In this document: piece after piece, positions 38,366 to 39,194 of the stretch
Numbering within the stretch: the first letter of the stretch is position 1
Layout of the letters: every line of letters begins with the position of its first letter
Source: Gemmatimonadota bacterium
GTDB taxonomy: Bacteria > Gemmatimonadota > Gemmatimonadetes > Gemmatimonadales > Gemmatimonadaceae
NCBI GenBank assembly: GCA_003223455.1
Contig: QHVE01000057.1
Coordinates: forward strand, 13,889 to 53,082
DNA: 39,194 bases
Direction of reading: 5' to 3'
Position numbers and translations under genes: made by a program
Notes under the pieces: generated by a model
The model's input: the letters and a program-made list of their open reading frames with translations, nothing else
Told to the model about the DNA's origin: nothing
Database searches by the model: none

Positions 38366-39194
38366 TCAGCCCTTCGCCACGCTCCGCTCCTCCTCGACGT
38401 ACGCGACGGCACCCTTGATCGGCACGATCCCCTTCCCGTAGCGCTGCGCCCACAGCTTGGTGAACTCGGCGCCGAACAGCACGATCATCGACGTGTAGTA
38501 GACCCAGATGAGCACGAGCACGAGCGAGCCCGCCGCGCCGTACACGCTCCCAGGATTGGCGCGGCCGAGGTAGACGCCGATCGCCGTGCGTCCGACGACG
38601 AAGAACAGCGCGGTCCCGATCGCGCCGGCACGCACGTCGCGCCAGCTGATGCGCGCGTCGGGGAGGTAGCGGAACATCACCGCGAACAGCAGCGCGATGA
38701 CGAGGAAGCTGCCGATCGCCGTCGTGATCTGGAGCGCCACGGGCGGAATGCCGATGCGTGTCGTGAGCGCATCGCTGATCGCGGCGATCACGGTGCTCAG
38801 CGTCAGCGACACCAGCAACAGGAAGGCGACCGAGATCAGGATGCCGAACGAGAACACGCGCTTCACGAGAAAGACGCGGATCTGATTGCGGTGCGGATCC
38901 GGCTTCACCGCCCATGCCTTGTTGAGCGCGTCCTGCAGGTTGGCGAACGTCCCCGTCGCGCCGAGCAGGAGGACGACGAGCGAGACCACGGTGGCGACGG
39001 TCGCGGTGTGCTGCGAGCGATTGGCGTTGCTGATGATGCCCGCCACCTGCGTCGCACTCGCCGTCCCGATCAGCTTTCCGACCTGGCCGACGATGGCCTT
39101 CTCCACCTGTCGCGGATCGGCGAACCGTCCGACGAGCGAGAGCAGCAGGGTGAGGAGCGCGGGAAGCGAGAAGAAGGTGTTGAACGACAGCGCA
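38366..39194 (-). CDS. YihY/BrkB-family membrane protein (runs off right edge)
   Basis: The C-terminal 275 residues are present. The upstream frame is open to the edge with ALSFNTFFSLPALLTLLLSLV, the family's first helix region (AYxxxFSLxPL). At least five further helices follow (VATVVSLVVLLLGATGTFAN, FSFGILISVAFLLLVSLTLS, IGSFLVIALLFAVMFRYLPD, ALFFVVGRTAIGVYLGRANP, YGAAGSLVLVLIWVYYTSMI), then the end LFGAEFTKLWAQRYGKGI. YihY/BrkB proteins are polytopic inner-membrane proteins of uncertain role, once called ribonuclease BN. About 25-60 N-terminal residues lie outside the window. A GTG at 39106 is in the middle of homologous sequence and is not a start. Confidence 0.88.
   Translation of the reverse strand, partial: ALSFNTFFSLPALLTLLLSLVGRFADPRQVEKAIVGQVGKLIGTASATQVAGIISNANRSQHTATVATVVSLVVLLLGATGTFANLQDALNKAWAVKPDPHRNQIRVFLVKRVFSFGILISVAFLLLVSLTLSTVIAAISDALTTRIGIPPVALQITTAIGSFLVIALLFAVMFRYLPDARISWRDVRAGAIGTALFFVVGRTAIGVYLGRANPGSVYGAAGSLVLVLIWVYYTSMIVLFGAEFTKLWAQRYGKGIVPIKGAVAYVEEERSVAKG

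Overview
The window is a high-GC stretch of bacterial chromosome with densely packed genes and no tRNA, rRNA, IS element, phage gene or CRISPR array that I can see. The mix of outer-membrane proteins (a TonB-type receptor with a carboxypeptidase-regulatory domain and a DcaP-like porin), many lipoproteins, DUF4142 proteins, M13 peptidase, DUF1080 and Gfo/Idh/MocA proteins, and a Gly/Gln-rich receptor C-terminus fits a Gram-negative soil-type bacterium, most likely Gemmatimonadota. The phylum is an inference from gene content and composition, not a database match.

Layout. 1-6.6 kb: an edge-truncated membrane protein, then de novo NAD synthesis (nadA-nadC, with nadB separate at 4.6-6.1 kb). Between them lie plus-strand mscL, a DUF4142 protein and a PRC-barrel protein; a CBS-pair protein sits upstream of nadB. 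6.8-12.5 kb: a DUF1080 lipoprotein, an M13 metallopeptidase and the TonB-type receptor. 12.7-16.4 kb: a minus-strand group of PQQ dehydrogenase, glutaminyl cyclase, a secreted protein and a small membrane protein, divergent from glpK (16.5-18.0 kb). 18.0-20.4 kb: a tight four-gene minus operon (lipoprotein, arginase-fold protein, cupin, DUF1801). 20.4-22.6 kb: a methyltransferase followed by two disrupted genes (a DinB/DUF1572 gene and a YncE-like propeller). 22.8-24.4 kb: an L,D-transpeptidase and a second DUF4142 protein. 24.6-27.5 kb: two coupled Gfo/Idh/MocA proteins. 27.6-30.1 kb: a ThrE-type exporter, a DUF1707 protein and an HEGMH protein. 30.3-31.4 kb: an aldose 1-epimerase whose 3' end is joined to the tail of an NHL-type propeller gene. 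31.5-39.2 kb: a small CCPF protein, a membrane hybrid-free histidine kinase, an HEHFH lipoprotein, a LolA-like/TPR protein, the DcaP porin, a TM2 protein and an edge-truncated BrkB/YihY protein.

How genes work together. NadB, NadA and NadC make nicotinate mononucleotide from aspartate. The DUF1080 protein, the two exported Gfo/Idh/MocA proteins and the epimerase suggest extracytoplasmic sugar or glycoside processing. The PQQ dehydrogenase feeds periplasmic sugar or alcohol oxidation, and GlpK brings glycerol into central metabolism.

The most unusual signal is a family of intergenic hairpins and 8-bp tandem repeats. Two long hairpins (9957-9996 and 36101-36172) share a 13-nt arm tip, AACGGCCTCGGGA, and both have 10-nt loops. 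Repeats of GGTGAGTT face their inverted copy at 30157-30249, with degenerate versions at 6694-6752 and 7677-7780 that carry AACGGCC in the loop. An eight-copy octamer CGCGGGYG lies at 9861-9924. The second theme is three frame-breaking deletion scars within 10 kb (about 21.29, 22.06 and 30.40 kb).
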